From CAWDAQ01 sp963800325 (GTDB lineage: Bacteria; Actinomycetota; Actinomycetes; Actinomycetales; Dermatophilaceae): a stretch of 64,000 bases of DNA. The notes below the pieces were generated by a model, which worked only from the letters and a program-made list of their open reading frames with translations, was not told where the DNA came from and ran no database searches. A program made the position numbers and the translations under genes. This document shows, piece by piece, positions 17,783-26,280 of the stretch. The stretch covers positions 1 through 64,000 of the forward strand of contig CAWDAQ010000006.1 of NCBI GenBank assembly GCA_963800325.1, written 5' to 3'. Numbering within the stretch: position 1 is the stretch's first letter; every line of letters begins with the position of its first letter.

Positions 17783-19024
17783 CTAGCCGCCCACGTCCGG
17801 ACCGGTCGGGTCACCCCCGACGGGGTCCGGGCGCCGGGGTCGGACCAGTCCTCCGGCGGTGGCGACGAGCGCCGCCACGGCGAAGGCCGCCCGCGGTCCG
17901 GCCACCCCCGAGAGCACGCCGACGGCCGGCGCGCCGAGGGCCTGCCCCAGGGCGATGACGAGGAAGGGAACTCCCACCGCAGCCGCCGGCGTCCGCGGGT
18001 ACACCCGGGTGCCCCAGATCAGGAGGAGACCGGTCAGGACGATGTAGGCGGAGCCGAAGGCCGCCGCCGCGGCCCAGGCGAGGGCGAGGCTGCCGGGGGA
18101 CGCTGCCCACAGCCCGGTCGCGAGGGCCATCGCGAGCATGGTCGCCGGCCACCCGGCCCGGATCCCGAACCGGTTGACCACGTCACCGGCGGCCGCGCCG
18201 AGGACGCCGAAGCCCCCGAGGAGCATCCAGGCGATCGTCGAGTCCCGTCCGTCCAGGCCGCCCACGCCCACGAGGAGGTCGCGTCCGAAGGTCCACACCG
18301 CGGCGCTGGCGCCTCCCATGAGACCCGCGGCGGCCACCAGCCGCCCGCTGCCTGCGGGCAGGTACGGGCGGGGGAACACGGACTCCCGTGACCCGCCACG
18401 GAAGGTCGGACCGGCGGGAACGCCCACGCCGACCCCCACGGTGACGAGGGCGCTGACGGCGGCGAAGGCCAGCCACGCTGCCCGCCAGTCCTCGTGCGTG
18501 GCGAGCGCGACCGGGCCGGCTGCCGCGACGCCGAACCCGGTGCCGGCGTTGACGATCGCCTGGGTCCGGTTTCTCATCGACTCGGCCACGCGGTGGGCGA
18601 CGGCGTGGGCCAGCGGTGGCGAGGCCATGCCCGTGCTCGACCCGGCGACGAGCACGCCCACCGCCAGCACCGCCGGGGTGGGCGCGGCGGCGATCGTCAG
18701 CGTTCCCCCGGTCGCGATGACACCGGCCGCCACGGCGAGCGCGCGGCCCCCGAAGCGAGGGGTCGCGACGGTGGAGACGACGATCGCCACGCAGAAGGAG
18801 GCGTAGGAGCCCGCCGCGATCGCCCCCGCGGTCGCCGAGTCGAGGGCGAACTCGGCACGGAACATCGGCACGAACAGGCCGTAGGCGAAGCGGGCCAAGC
18901 CGTAGCAGACCGCGATCAGGGACAGCCCCGCACCCGTCAGCTGCAGCCTCGTGCGCCTCGTCGGCTCGAGACCAGCGTCGGCTGCGCGCAGGGAGATCCC
19001 GTCGACGACCAACCTTGACTTCAC
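17783..19024 (-). CDS. MFS transporter controlled by the divergent TetR gene
   Basis: A protein of about 413 residues with 12 predicted helices, starting with LSLIAVCYGLARFAYGLFVP, a loop typical of YbfB/MFS_4-type transporters (FAYG..VPMFRAEFALD). Other segments include AAGSSTGMASPPLAHAVA-like helix 4 residues and a C-terminal half ending LVRPRRPDPVGG. The GTG at 19024 is the best start: it lies 15-20 nt after a good minus-strand promoter (TTGACT, 17-bp spacer, TACGTT at 19046-19074), and no ATG is in frame. The promoter sits inside a perfect 15-bp inverted repeat shared with the TetR gene, so repression by that TetR is likely. Substrate unknown. Confidence 0.88.
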   Translation of the reverse strand: MKSRLVVDGISLRAADAGLEPTRRTRLQLTGAGLSLIAVCYGLARFAYGLFVPMFRAEFALDSATAGAIAAGSYASFCVAIVVSTVATPRFGGRALAVAAGVIATGGTLTIAAAPTPAVLAVGVLVAGSSTGMASPPLAHAVAHRVAESMRNRTQAIVNAGTGFGVAAAGPVALATHEDWRAAWLAFAAVSALVTVGVGVGVPAGPTFRGGSRESVFPRPYLPAGSGRLVAAAGLMGGASAAVWTFGRDLLVGVGGLDGRDSTIAWMLLGGFGVLGAAAGDVVNRFGIRAGWPATMLAMALATGLWAASPGSLALAWAAAAAFGSAYIVLTGLLLIWGTRVYPRTPAAAVGVPFLVIALGQALGAPAVGVLSGVAGPRAAFAVAALVATAGGLVRPRRPDPVGGDPTGPDVGG

Positions 19025-19074
19025 AGACCTGTAAACCACCCCGCCAACGTACGTACACTGGTCTGTGAAGTCAA
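19015..19074. promoter_or_regulatory. Divergent promoter with a perfect 15-bp inverted repeat
   Basis: TTGACTTCACAGACC (19015-19029) is repeated in inverse at 19060-19074, with 30 bp between. Read leftward, TTGACT (19069-19074) and TACGTT (19046-19051) with 17-bp spacing form a sigma-70-like promoter for the MFS gene. Read rightward, TACACT (19054-19059) is a plausible -10 for the TetR gene. Both promoters are covered by the repeat, which makes it a good TetR operator candidate. Confidence 0.75.
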
Positions 19075-19089
19075 CGTGGACGAGGAGCG

Positions 19090-19884
19090 ATGATGACGCC
19101 GGCCGACCAACGTGCACCCGAGCTCCGGTTGCCGGAGATGACCGTCGGGGCCGAACGCATCCTGGGCGTGGCCTCGGAGCTGTTCTATCGCCGAGGCATC
19201 CACGCCGTCGGGGTCGACACCATCGCCGCGGAGTCGGGGATCACCAAGCGCACGCTGTACGACCGGTTCGGCTCGAAGGACAACCTCGTCGTCGCCTACC
19301 TGCAGGCCCGCCACGAGGCCTGGTGGACGCGCCTGGAGCAGCGGCTGGCGACGGCACCCGCCCCGCGGGTGCTGTGCGTCTTCGACGCCTACGTCCACGA
19401 CCCGCTGCCGTCCGAACGGGGCTGCCCGTTCCTCAACGCCGCGGGAGAGCTCCCGTCGGACCACCCCGCCCACCGCGTGGTGCGAGCGCACAAGGAGGCC
19501 GTGCGCCAGCGCCTCGTGGAGCTCGTCCGCGATGACCGGCCCGACCTCGATGACCCGGAGGAGGCGGCCGACCACGTCTTCCTCCTCCTCGAGGGGGCGG
19601 TCACCCACCGCGGGATCGACCAGGGTGACCGGCTCCTGAGCGCCGCGCGCGGCATGGCCGCGGAGCTCCTGGAGGACCCGGGGGATCCGGACCGGCTCCG
19701 CGGGACCGGGGGAGGGTCAGCCGAGCTCGATGAGGAACACGCCGACGATGATGAGGCCGATGCCGGCGAGCATACGTCGGGTGAGGGGCTCGTCCCAGAT
19801 CACCCGGGCGAGGAGGGCGACCGCCACGATGCCGAGAGCCGCCCAGAGACCGTAGGCGACCCCGACGGGAACCCCGGCTCGTAG
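19090..19884 (+). CDS. TetR-family regulator with C-terminal extension overlapping the SMR gene
   Basis: The DNA-binding domain is clear: ILGVASELFYRRGIHAVGVD, then TIAAESGITKRTLYDRFGSK, residues about 18-64. The core looks complete by about residue 200 (LLEGAVTHRGIDQGDRLLSA). The frame stays open for roughly 60 more residues rich in Asp, Glu and Gly, which run antisense to the end of the leftward SMR gene. Typical relatives are near 195 residues, so the tail is unusual and may be translated or simply a lost stop. A GAGGAGC site precedes the ATG. It likely represses the divergent MFS gene and itself. Confidence 0.88.
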   Translation: MMTPADQRAPELRLPEMTVGAERILGVASELFYRRGIHAVGVDTIAAESGITKRTLYDRFGSKDNLVVAYLQARHEAWWTRLEQRLATAPAPRVLCVFDAYVHDPLPSERGCPFLNAAGELPSDHPAHRVVRAHKEAVRQRLVELVRDDRPDLDDPEEAADHVFLLLEGAVTHRGIDQGDRLLSAARGMAAELLEDPGDPDRLRGTGGGSAELDEEHADDDEADAGEHTSGEGLVPDHPGEEGDRHDAESRPETVGDPDGNPGS

Positions 19885-20031
19885 GGCGAGCCCGAGGAAG
19901 GTGAACGCGGCGACGTAGCCGGCGGCGACGGGGACCAGCCAGCGGCGGTCGCGGAGTCCGTCGCTGGCACGCAGGCCGAGGGTCCCGGCCACCTCGGAGG
20001 AGATCGAGAGCAGCAGCCACACCCAGCTCAC
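19717..20031 (-). CDS. SMR-family efflux pump subunit, second of a pair
   Basis: A 104-residue, four-helix small multidrug resistance protein. It has the conserved membrane glutamate in SISSEVAGTLGLRASDGL, then GVPVGVAYGLWAALGIVAVA and RRMLAGIGLIIVGVFLIELG. The GTG start overlaps the stop of the first SMR gene by 4 bp. Paired SMR genes (EbrAB, YkkCD type) usually make an antiparallel heterodimer. The third gene of a TetR-SMR-SMR operon. Confidence 0.9.
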   Translation of the reverse strand: MSWVWLLLSISSEVAGTLGLRASDGLRDRRWLVPVAAGYVAAFTFLGLALRAGVPVGVAYGLWAALGIVAVALLARVIWDEPLTRRMLAGIGLIIVGVFLIELG

Positions 20032-20381
20032 GCCCTCACCTCCTCCCGTGTCGAGGAGGCAGGCCGGTGGGACCCGGTCTCGACCAGGACCACCCCGACG
20101 ATGATGGCGGCGATGCCGACGAGCGCGGCGAGCCCGAGCGTCTCCCCGAACACGGCCCCGCCCAGGAGCGCGACCAGCGCGACGCCGGTGGCGCCCCAGA
20201 TGCCGTAGACCGCCCCGATCCGCACGCCCGCGCGCAGGGTGAGCCCGAGGAGGACAAAGGCGGCCACGTAGGAGACGACGACCACGGGCACCCACAGGGG
20301 CGAGTCGACGGCGGCGCGCAGGGTGAGGGTGCCGGCGACCTCGGCGAGGATCGCCCCGCCGAGCAGGAACCACTGCGTCAT
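20028..20381 (-). CDS. SMR-family efflux pump subunit, first of a pair
   Basis: A 117-residue, four-helix SMR protein. The key glutamate is in LAEVAGTLTLRAAVDS, followed by GVRIGAVYGIWGATGVALVA and GIAAIIVGVVLVETG. The tail is longer and more polar (RPASSTREEVRA) than in its partner. Its ATG overlaps the TetR stop by 4 bp (ATGA) and its stop overlaps the next SMR start, so all three genes are translated as one unit. Substrates are probably cationic drugs or guanidinium-like compounds; undecided. Confidence 0.9.
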   Translation of the reverse strand: MTQWFLLGGAILAEVAGTLTLRAAVDSPLWVPVVVVSYVAAFVLLGLTLRAGVRIGAVYGIWGATGVALVALLGGAVFGETLGLAALVGIAAIIVGVVLVETGSHRPASSTREEVRA

Positions 20382-20962
20382 GACCCTCCCTCCAGGTCCC
20401 CCGCGGCGTCGACCTCCGCGGCGTCGACCAGATCGAGGGCGTGGCGCCGGACCGCCGGGAGGTCATCGGCGGGGAAGACGCCGGTCGCCTCCGACATCCA
20501 CGCCCCGTCGGCGCAGAAGCGTGCCGCGGTCACCAGCGACCGCGCCGGCGCGGACAGGCCCTCCGTGGCGTGCCACGGACCGAGGTGGCGGTGCCACGCC
20601 TCGGCGAGCGCCGGGTGGTAGAGCGCGTCGGAGAAGATCCAGTAGTCGGCCCGCGACACCTCGGCGGTCGTCGCGACGGTGACGTAGGCCCGGTGGCGCT
20701 CGAAGACCGACAGGGTCTCGGGGTCGGCGCCGGCGTGCTCCCGCAGCAGGTCGTGCCAGTGCCGGGCGGCGTGCTCGACGAGGCCGACGACGAGCGCCTC
20801 CTTGGTCGGGAAGTGGTACATCAGGCCCGGCTTGGTCAGGCCGACCCGCTGGGCCACCGACTCGAGCGAGATCGTCACGCCCTGGATCGAGTCGTTCTCC
20901 TCGGCGAGCTCCTTGGCCGACTGGAGGATCCGTTCCCTGGTGTTCGTCCGCATCCGGGACAC
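20378..20962 (-). CDS. TetR/AcrR regulator of the SMR pair
   Basis: A 194-residue regulator with an N-terminal TetR helix-turn-helix (NTRERILQSAKELAEEND, then ISLESVAQRVGLTKPGLMYH) and a TetR_C ligand domain. GTG 20962 is used; ATG 20953 is possible. It is the first gene of the operon with two SMR pumps, and a 24-bp imperfect palindrome covers its start, so it should be autoregulated with the pumps as its regulon. Confidence 0.9.
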   Translation of the reverse strand: MSRMRTNTRERILQSAKELAEENDSIQGVTISLESVAQRVGLTKPGLMYHFPTKEALVVGLVEHAARHWHDLLREHAGADPETLSVFERHRAYVTVATTAEVSRADYWIFSDALYHPALAEAWHRHLGPWHATEGLSAPARSLVTAARFCADGAWMSEATGVFPADDLPAVRRHALDLVDAAEVDAAGDLEGGS

Positions 20963-20984
20963 TTTACCATCCGGAAGGTATAGT
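20961..20984. promoter_or_regulatory. TetR operator at the start of the TetR-SMR operon
   Basis: A 24-bp palindrome with 20 of 24 symmetrical bases is centred on CCGG. Its core TACCATCCGGAAGGTA (20965-20980) has a single mismatched pair. It overlaps the start codon and 5' leader of the TetR gene, the usual place for autorepression. Confidence 0.75.
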
Positions 20985-20999
20985 TCCCGACGCGGACGG

Positions 21000-21665
21000 T
21001 CAGAGCGCGAGCAGGCCGTCGACCACCTCGACGAGGTCCCCGCCGTGGACGTCGGCGGGCTGGAAGACCTCCCCCGGCTCGCCCTCGAGCCGGGAGCACC
21101 AGCCGGCGAGGGCGCCGGCCCGCTTGGCGCCGTGGCAGTCCCAGGCGTGAACCGCGACGAGCGCCATGCGGTCCAGCGGGCAGTCCAGGGTCCGGGCGCT
21201 GTGGCGGTAGACGGCGGGGGCGGGCTTCCAGGTGCCGACGTCGTCGCAGGTCACGACGTGGTCGACGTAGCCCTCCAGACCGGCACCGGCGAGGAACGAG
21301 CGGGTGCTGTCGGGGTCCCCGACGGTGAGGCACCCGACCCTGACCCCGGCCTCGGACAGCCGCTGCAGCGCCGGGAGGGCGTCGGGGAACGCCGGGACCG
21401 TCGCGAACCCCTCGAGGACGTGGTCGATCTGGTCGTCGGACATCGCCTGCTGGGTCTCGGTGCGCAGGGACTGGCGCGCCGTCGCGGTGAAGTCGGCGAC
21501 GTCCCCCGCCAGCGTCAGCGCCATCGCGTCCCGTTGGAAGCGCATGAAGAACGGAGGCAGCACGTCCGCGGACTGCCCGGCCTCCTCCAGCCGCTTCCCG
21601 AGCGGATCGGGGTCGAGCAACGTCTCCAGGACGTCGAACACCACCGCGTCGACACGGTCCGACAT
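21000..21665 (-). CDS. L-2-haloacid dehalogenase-type HAD hydrolase
   Basis: A 221-residue HAD protein close to haloacid dehalogenase type II. Motif I is VVFDVLETLLDP (nucleophile Asp). Motif III is the lysine in GTWKPAPAVYRHSA, and the family-specific end block is VAVHAWDCHGAKRAG. The substrate pocket (FMRFQRDAMALTLAGD) is like that of the haloacid enzymes. GGGAGGT precedes the ATG at 21665. The enzyme would hydrolyse short 2-haloacids or act as a general phosphatase; the first is likelier from the end motif. Monocistronic. Confidence 0.87.
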   Translation of the reverse strand: MSDRVDAVVFDVLETLLDPDPLGKRLEEAGQSADVLPPFFMRFQRDAMALTLAGDVADFTATARQSLRTETQQAMSDDQIDHVLEGFATVPAFPDALPALQRLSEAGVRVGCLTVGDPDSTRSFLAGAGLEGYVDHVVTCDDVGTWKPAPAVYRHSARTLDCPLDRMALVAVHAWDCHGAKRAGALAGWCSRLEGEPGEVFQPADVHGGDLVEVVDGLLAL

Positions 21666-21935
21666 GCCTGCCACCTCCCCATCACCGGGCTCGGTCCCCC
21701 GGTCGTGCAGCGGCACGTACCCCGTTCCCGGAGGACCTACACGGGGCGTCCGCGTCAGCCGTCCCGGATCAGCCGGACCGGACCGGAACCGGTAGAAGAC
21801 GAGGTGGTACAGCGTCCCGCCGGCGTAGAAGGCGAGGATCCCGGCGACCGCCGCTGAGTCACGCAGGTCACGCACCGGACGCCAGCGTCGGCGAGGATTG
21901 CCCCGGATCGTCCCGTCGTGACTAGGGTGAGCGGC

Positions 21936-22880
21936 GTGCAGCCCGTCGTTCGCGCCGAGGACCTCACCAAGGACTACGGTGCGGTCCTCGCCCTCGATGC
22001 GCTGACGCTCGAGGTCGGCGAAGGGGTCACCGGGCTCGTCGGGGCGAACGGCGCCGGCAAGTCGACCCTCCTGAAGATCCTCCTCGGCCTCGTCCCCGCG
22101 ACGAGCGGGCGGGCCCAGGTCCTCGGCCACGACGTCGTCACCGACGGCGCTGCGGTGCGGGCGGCGGTCGGCTACCTGCCCGAGCACGACTGCCTCCCCC
22201 CGGACGTCAGCGCGAGCGACCTCGTCGTCCACATGGCGATGATGTCCGGCCTGCCCCGGGTCGCGGCGCGCGAGCGGGCCGCCGAGGTGCTCCGGCACGT
22301 GGGGCTCGCCGAGGAGCGCTACCGCCCGATGGGCGGGTACTCGACGGGGATGAAGCAGAAGGCCAAGCTCGCCCAGGCCCTCGCCCACGACCCCCGGCTC
22401 GTCCTCCTCGACGAGCCGACCAACGGGCTCGACCCCGCCGCCCGCGACGAGATGCTCGGCCTGGTCCGACGGATCGGGCAGGACTTCGGCATCGCCGTCA
22501 TCGTCACCTCGCACCTGCTCGGCGAGCTCGAGCGGGTCAGCGACCACGTCGTCGTCCTCGACGGCGGCCGGCTGCTGCGGGCCTCGCGCACCGACGAGTT
22601 CCTCGACGCGACCGGCGCCCTCCTCGTCGAGGTGCTCGGCGACGACGGCCGGGCGCGGATGGCGTCCGCGCTCGCCGACGCCGGGGTCGCCGTGACCACC
22701 CGCGGGTCCGTCCTCAGCGTCGACGGGACCGGGCCCGGTCCCGACGTCCGCGACCTCATCCGCGACACCGCGAGCGACCTCGGGCTCGGGCTGGTCCGAC
22801 TGCAACCCGACCACCGCCACCTCGAGGACGTCTTCGCCGACGACGCGCCCGGCGGGGCGGACACGGAAGGAGCGACGTGA
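21936..22880 (+). CDS. ABC exporter ATP-binding protein A
   Basis: A single-domain ABC ATPase with Walker A GANGAGKSTLLKIL, a Q-loop region PEHDCLPPD, signature YSTGMKQKAKLAQAL, Walker B LVLLDEPTNGLDPAARDEM and a C-terminal accessory part. It is the first gene of four overlapping genes (21936-25397) with the order ATPase-permease-ATPase-permease. GTG 21936 is preferred because AGGGTGAG precedes it; GTG 21918 and 21927 are in frame. The closest type is the CcmA/NatA family of drug, lipid or gliding-type exporters. Confidence 0.9.
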   Translation: MQPVVRAEDLTKDYGAVLALDALTLEVGEGVTGLVGANGAGKSTLLKILLGLVPATSGRAQVLGHDVVTDGAAVRAAVGYLPEHDCLPPDVSASDLVVHMAMMSGLPRVAARERAAEVLRHVGLAEERYRPMGGYSTGMKQKAKLAQALAHDPRLVLLDEPTNGLDPAARDEMLGLVRRIGQDFGIAVIVTSHLLGELERVSDHVVVLDGGRLLRASRTDEFLDATGALLVEVLGDDGRARMASALADAGVAVTTRGSVLSVDGTGPGPDVRDLIRDTASDLGLGLVRLQPDHRHLEDVFADDAPGGADTEGAT

Positions 22881-23776
22881 CCGACCCCTCCGCGGCGACC
22901 CCGCAGGGCCACAGCGTCATCCACGACCTCGGCTACCGGCCCTACACGGGCGAGCGCCTGCGGCCGGGGGCGATCGCGCGCTCCCTGACCCTGACCGGCC
23001 TGCGCAACGCCTTCGGTCTCGGCCGCTCCGGGCGCTCGAAGATCCTCCCCTTCACCCTCCTCGGGATGAACCTCGTGCCCGCCCTCGTCGTCGCCGGGGT
23101 GCTGGCCGTCGGCGGCCTAAACCGGCTGCCGCTGGGGTACGCCGAGTACGCGTCGACGACCCAGGTCCTGCTCGGGGTGTTCGTCGCCGCGCAGGCGCCG
23201 GTGCTGTTCTCGCGCGACCAGCGACACGGGACCATCGCGCTCTACCTCGCCCGGCCGCTGCGCTCCAGCGCCTACGCCGTGGCCCGCTGGGTCTCCCTGC
23301 TCGGAGCCACCCTCGTCTTCCTCGTCACCCCGATCGTCATCCTCTACGCGGCCGCGCTGCTCGTCGAGCTTGACGTCTCCGACCAGACCCACGACGCCGC
23401 GGTCGCGCTGGGGCTCGCGGCGCTGCTCGCCCTGGCGCTCACCGGGGTCGCCGGGGTCATCGCCGCGTGGTCGACGCGGCGCGGCTTCGCGGTGGCGGCC
23501 ACGATCACCCTGCTCGTCGTGGCCAACGGCGTCGTGACGGTCGTCCAGGGGGTCTCCGGGGAGGCGGGCGGCCGCCCCCGGGTCGGCGAGGTCGCGGGCC
23601 TCTTCTCGCCGTACTCGACCTACCGCGGCCTGATGGCGGCCTGGACCGGCGCGGACGTCCCGACGCCCCCCACGTCCACAGGGATGGAGGTCGCCTACGT
23701 CGCCGTCCTCCTCGGGCTGTCGGTGGCCTGCCTGGCCGCGCTCGTCGTCCGCTACCGCAGGGTGGCGACGTCGTGA
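22877..23776 (+). CDS. ABC-2 type permease A
   Basis: A 299-residue protein with a conserved cytoplasmic start (VIHDLGYRPYTGERL) and six membrane helices, including PALVVAGVLAVGGLNRL and LGATLVFLVTPIVILYAAAL. The loop LFSRDQRHGTIALYLARPLRS is the classic ABC-2 'coupling' segment. It overlaps both neighbours by 4 bp. It should form a complex with one or both ATPases in the operon. Confidence 0.9.
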   Translation: MTDPSAATPQGHSVIHDLGYRPYTGERLRPGAIARSLTLTGLRNAFGLGRSGRSKILPFTLLGMNLVPALVVAGVLAVGGLNRLPLGYAEYASTTQVLLGVFVAAQAPVLFSRDQRHGTIALYLARPLRSSAYAVARWVSLLGATLVFLVTPIVILYAAALLVELDVSDQTHDAAVALGLAALLALALTGVAGVIAAWSTRRGFAVAATITLLVVANGVVTVVQGVSGEAGGRPRVGEVAGLFSPYSTYRGLMAAWTGADVPTPPTSTGMEVAYVAVLLGLSVACLAALVVRYRRVATS

Positions 23777-24693
23777 GCGACCTCGTGCTGGACCAGGTGT
23801 CGCGCTGGTACGGCAACGTCGTCGCGGTCAACGGGATCTCGATGGCCGTCCGTCCCGGCGTCACCGGCCTCCTCGGGCCCAACGGCGCCGGCAAGACGAC
23901 CCTCATCGCCTTGATGTCGGGGTTCCTCGCGCCGTCGGCCGGCACGGTGACCCTCGACGGGGTGGCGGTGTGGCGCGCCACCGAGGTGTACCGGTCCATC
24001 GGGCTCGTGCCCGAGCGCGAGGTGAGCTTCGGCTACCTCACCGGCCGGCAGTTCGTCCTCGCCAACGCCGAGCTGCACGGGCTCTCGGACCCGGCGGCGG
24101 CGACCGAGCGCGCGCTCGGCATCGTCGAGATGACCGAGCCCGCCGCCCGCCGGATCGGTACGTACTCCAAGGGGATGCGCCAGCGCGTCAAGCTCGCCTC
24201 GGCGCTCGTCCACGACCCGGCGGTGCTGCTGCTCGACGAGCCGTTCAACGGCGTCGACCCGCGCCAGCGGCTGCACCTCATGGCCCTGTTGCGGCGACTG
24301 GGCGAGGAGGGACGCACGGTGCTCTTCAGCAGCCACATCCTCGAGGAGGTCGAGCAGGTCGCCCGGCAGATCGAGGTCGTCGTCTCGGGCCGGCACGCCG
24401 CCTCGGGCGAGTTCGGCGAGATCCGGCGGCTGATGACCGACCGGCCGATGCAGTACGTCGTCGCCGCCGACGACGACCGAAGGCTCGCCGCGTGCCTCAT
24501 CGCCGAGCCCTCGGTCGTGGCGGTGTCGCTGCGGCCGGCCGGGGGCGTCGAGGTCTCGGTCGCCGACTTCGGGTCCTTCGCGGTGCGGCTGCCGGCGGTG
24601 GCGCGCGAGCACGACCTGCGCCTCCTCGAGGTCACGCCGACCGACGACTCGCTCGAGAGCGTCTTCTCGTACCTGGTGGGGGCTGACCGGTGA
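23773..24693 (+). CDS. ABC exporter ATP-binding protein B
   Basis: A 306-residue single-domain ABC ATPase: Walker A GPNGAGKTTLIALM, signature YSKGMRQRVKLASALV, Walker B VLLLDEPFNGVDPRQR (with Phe in place of the usual Thr after EP) and H-loop SSHILEEVE. GTG start overlapping the permease stop (GTGA). Two different ATPases in the operon suggest either a heterodimeric motor or two exporters sharing control. Confidence 0.9.
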   Translation: MSDLVLDQVSRWYGNVVAVNGISMAVRPGVTGLLGPNGAGKTTLIALMSGFLAPSAGTVTLDGVAVWRATEVYRSIGLVPEREVSFGYLTGRQFVLANAELHGLSDPAAATERALGIVEMTEPAARRIGTYSKGMRQRVKLASALVHDPAVLLLDEPFNGVDPRQRLHLMALLRRLGEEGRTVLFSSHILEEVEQVARQIEVVVSGRHAASGEFGEIRRLMTDRPMQYVVAADDDRRLAACLIAEPSVVAVSLRPAGGVEVSVADFGSFAVRLPAVAREHDLRLLEVTPTDDSLESVFSYLVGADR

Positions 24694-25397
24694 ACCGCAC
24701 GCTCGTCCGGCTCTCGCTGCAGGCCGTCGGTGGTCGTCGCCGGGGCGTGGTGCTGCTGCTCGTCCCGGCGGCGCTGCTCGCGCTCGCGGTGCTCGTCCGC
24801 GCGCTCACCGACGACGCCGCCGGGGCGACGGCGACCGTGGGGCTGGGCTTCACCCTCGCCCTGCCGCTCGTCGCGCTGCTCGCCTCGACGGCCGTGCTCG
24901 GACCGGAGGTCGACGACGGTTCGATCGTCTACCTGCTCGCGAAGCCGGTGAGCCGGCACGTCGTCGCGGTGAGCAAGTACGTCGCCGCGTGGCTGACGAC
25001 GATGCTCCTCGGGGCCGTCCCGCTGCTCGTCGTCGGCATCCTCGTGGGACCGGCAGGGTCCGGGCGCGCCGTGGCGCTCGGGGTCGGCGGCGCGGTCGCG
25101 GGCACGGTGTACGCCGCGCTCTTCCTCGGGCTGGCGGCGCTGACCCGGCACGCCGTCGTCGTCGGTCTGCTGTACACCCTGTTCTGGGAGGGCGTGCTCG
25201 GGTCGATCCTCACCGGGGTGCGCTGGCTCTCGGTGGGGGCCTGGGGCCGCCAGGTCGCGGGCGCGCTCAGCTCCGTCGTCGACGACGCGGACATCTCGAC
25301 GGTCTACGCCGTCGTCGCGGCGGTCGTGCTCACGCTCGCCGCGCTCTGGTTCACCGGCGACCGGCTGCGCTCCTTCACCCTCCGCGGGGACGAGTAG
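24690..25397 (+). CDS. ABC-2 type permease B
   Basis: A 235-residue permease with six helices. It carries the coupling loop LGPEVDDGSIVYLLAKPVSR, which matches the equivalent element of permease A (both end '..A[RK]P[LV]'). The last gene of the operon, it overlaps ATPase B by 4 bp. The stop at 25397 is followed by an 80-bp gap before the DUF2071 gene. Confidence 0.9.
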   Translation: MNRTLVRLSLQAVGGRRRGVVLLLVPAALLALAVLVRALTDDAAGATATVGLGFTLALPLVALLASTAVLGPEVDDGSIVYLLAKPVSRHVVAVSKYVAAWLTTMLLGAVPLLVVGILVGPAGSGRAVALGVGGAVAGTVYAALFLGLAALTRHAVVVGLLYTLFWEGVLGSILTGVRWLSVGAWGRQVAGALSSVVDDADISTVYAVVAAVVLTLAALWFTGDRLRSFTLRGDE

Positions 25398-25478
25398 CCG
25401 CCCCGCCGATCCTCGAGCGGCGGACCGCCCCGGTCCGTGTCCACCCGCGGACCGACGGTCGGTGTCTAGGGTGGGAGC

Positions 25479-26234
25479 GTGAGCCAGCCGGACGTCGAGC
25501 CCGTCTCCCCGGTGGCACCCCGGCTCACCGGTCCGGTGATGATGAGCCAGAGCTGGCGGGACCTGACCTTCCTGCACTGGGCGGTCGACCCCGAGCAGGT
25601 CGCGGACCGGATGCCGCCGGGGGTCCGGCCGGACGTCCTCGACGGCGTCACGTACGTCGGGTTGATCCCGTTCCGGATGGTCGGGGCGGGGGTTGCGCGC
25701 GGCCCCGCAGTGCCGTGGTTCGGGTCGTTCCTCGAGACCAACGTGCGGCTGTACTCGGTCGACGAGACCGGGCGGCGCGGCATCGTCTTCCTCAGCCTCG
25801 ACACCGACCGTGCCGCGGTGGTGGCGGGGGCGCGCGCGGCGTTCGGCCTGCCCTACCGCTGGGCACGGATGCGCCACCGGGCCCGCGGCGACGTCCACTC
25901 CTACGACGCGCGGCTGCGCCGGCGCCGGCGCGGCGCGGTCAGCCACGTCGTGGTGCGCGCCGGGGCACCGCGCCGGAGGACCGTCCTCGACGACTTCGTC
26001 AGCGCCCGCTGGGGACTGCACGTGCGCTGGTGGGGGCGGACGCTCTACGTGCCCAACCACCACGAGCCCTGGCCGCTGCACGACGCGCAGGTGCTCGCGC
26101 TGGACGACGGGCTGATGGCCTCCGTGGGACTGCCCGGCCTGGCCGCCCGGCCCCCCGACCACGTCGCGTTCAGCCCCGGCGTGCGGACACGGTTCGGGCT
26201 TCCGGGGGAGGCCGGCCGCCCGCGGGGTGGGTGA
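25479..26234 (+). CDS. DUF2071 (YqjF-like) protein
   Basis: A 251-residue protein of the DUF2071 family. The start MMSQSWRDLTFLHWAVDPEQ, then GVTYVGLIPFRMVG, PWFGSFLETNVRLYSVDETG and GIVFLSLDTDRAA are family blocks. The fold is acetoacetate-decarboxylase-like; activity unknown. The late WWGRTLYVPNHHEPWPL block is also typical. GTG start. It may be read through from the ABC operon, but the 81-bp gap leaves room for its own promoter. Confidence 0.87.
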   Translation: MSQPDVEPVSPVAPRLTGPVMMSQSWRDLTFLHWAVDPEQVADRMPPGVRPDVLDGVTYVGLIPFRMVGAGVARGPAVPWFGSFLETNVRLYSVDETGRRGIVFLSLDTDRAAVVAGARAAFGLPYRWARMRHRARGDVHSYDARLRRRRRGAVSHVVVRAGAPRRRTVLDDFVSARWGLHVRWWGRTLYVPNHHEPWPLHDAQVLALDDGLMASVGLPGLAARPPDHVAFSPGVRTRFGLPGEAGRPRGG

Positions 26235-26280
26235 CCAAGTTCCCGGTCGGGCGGGAACGGGCCGGGCTAGCGTGGCACGC

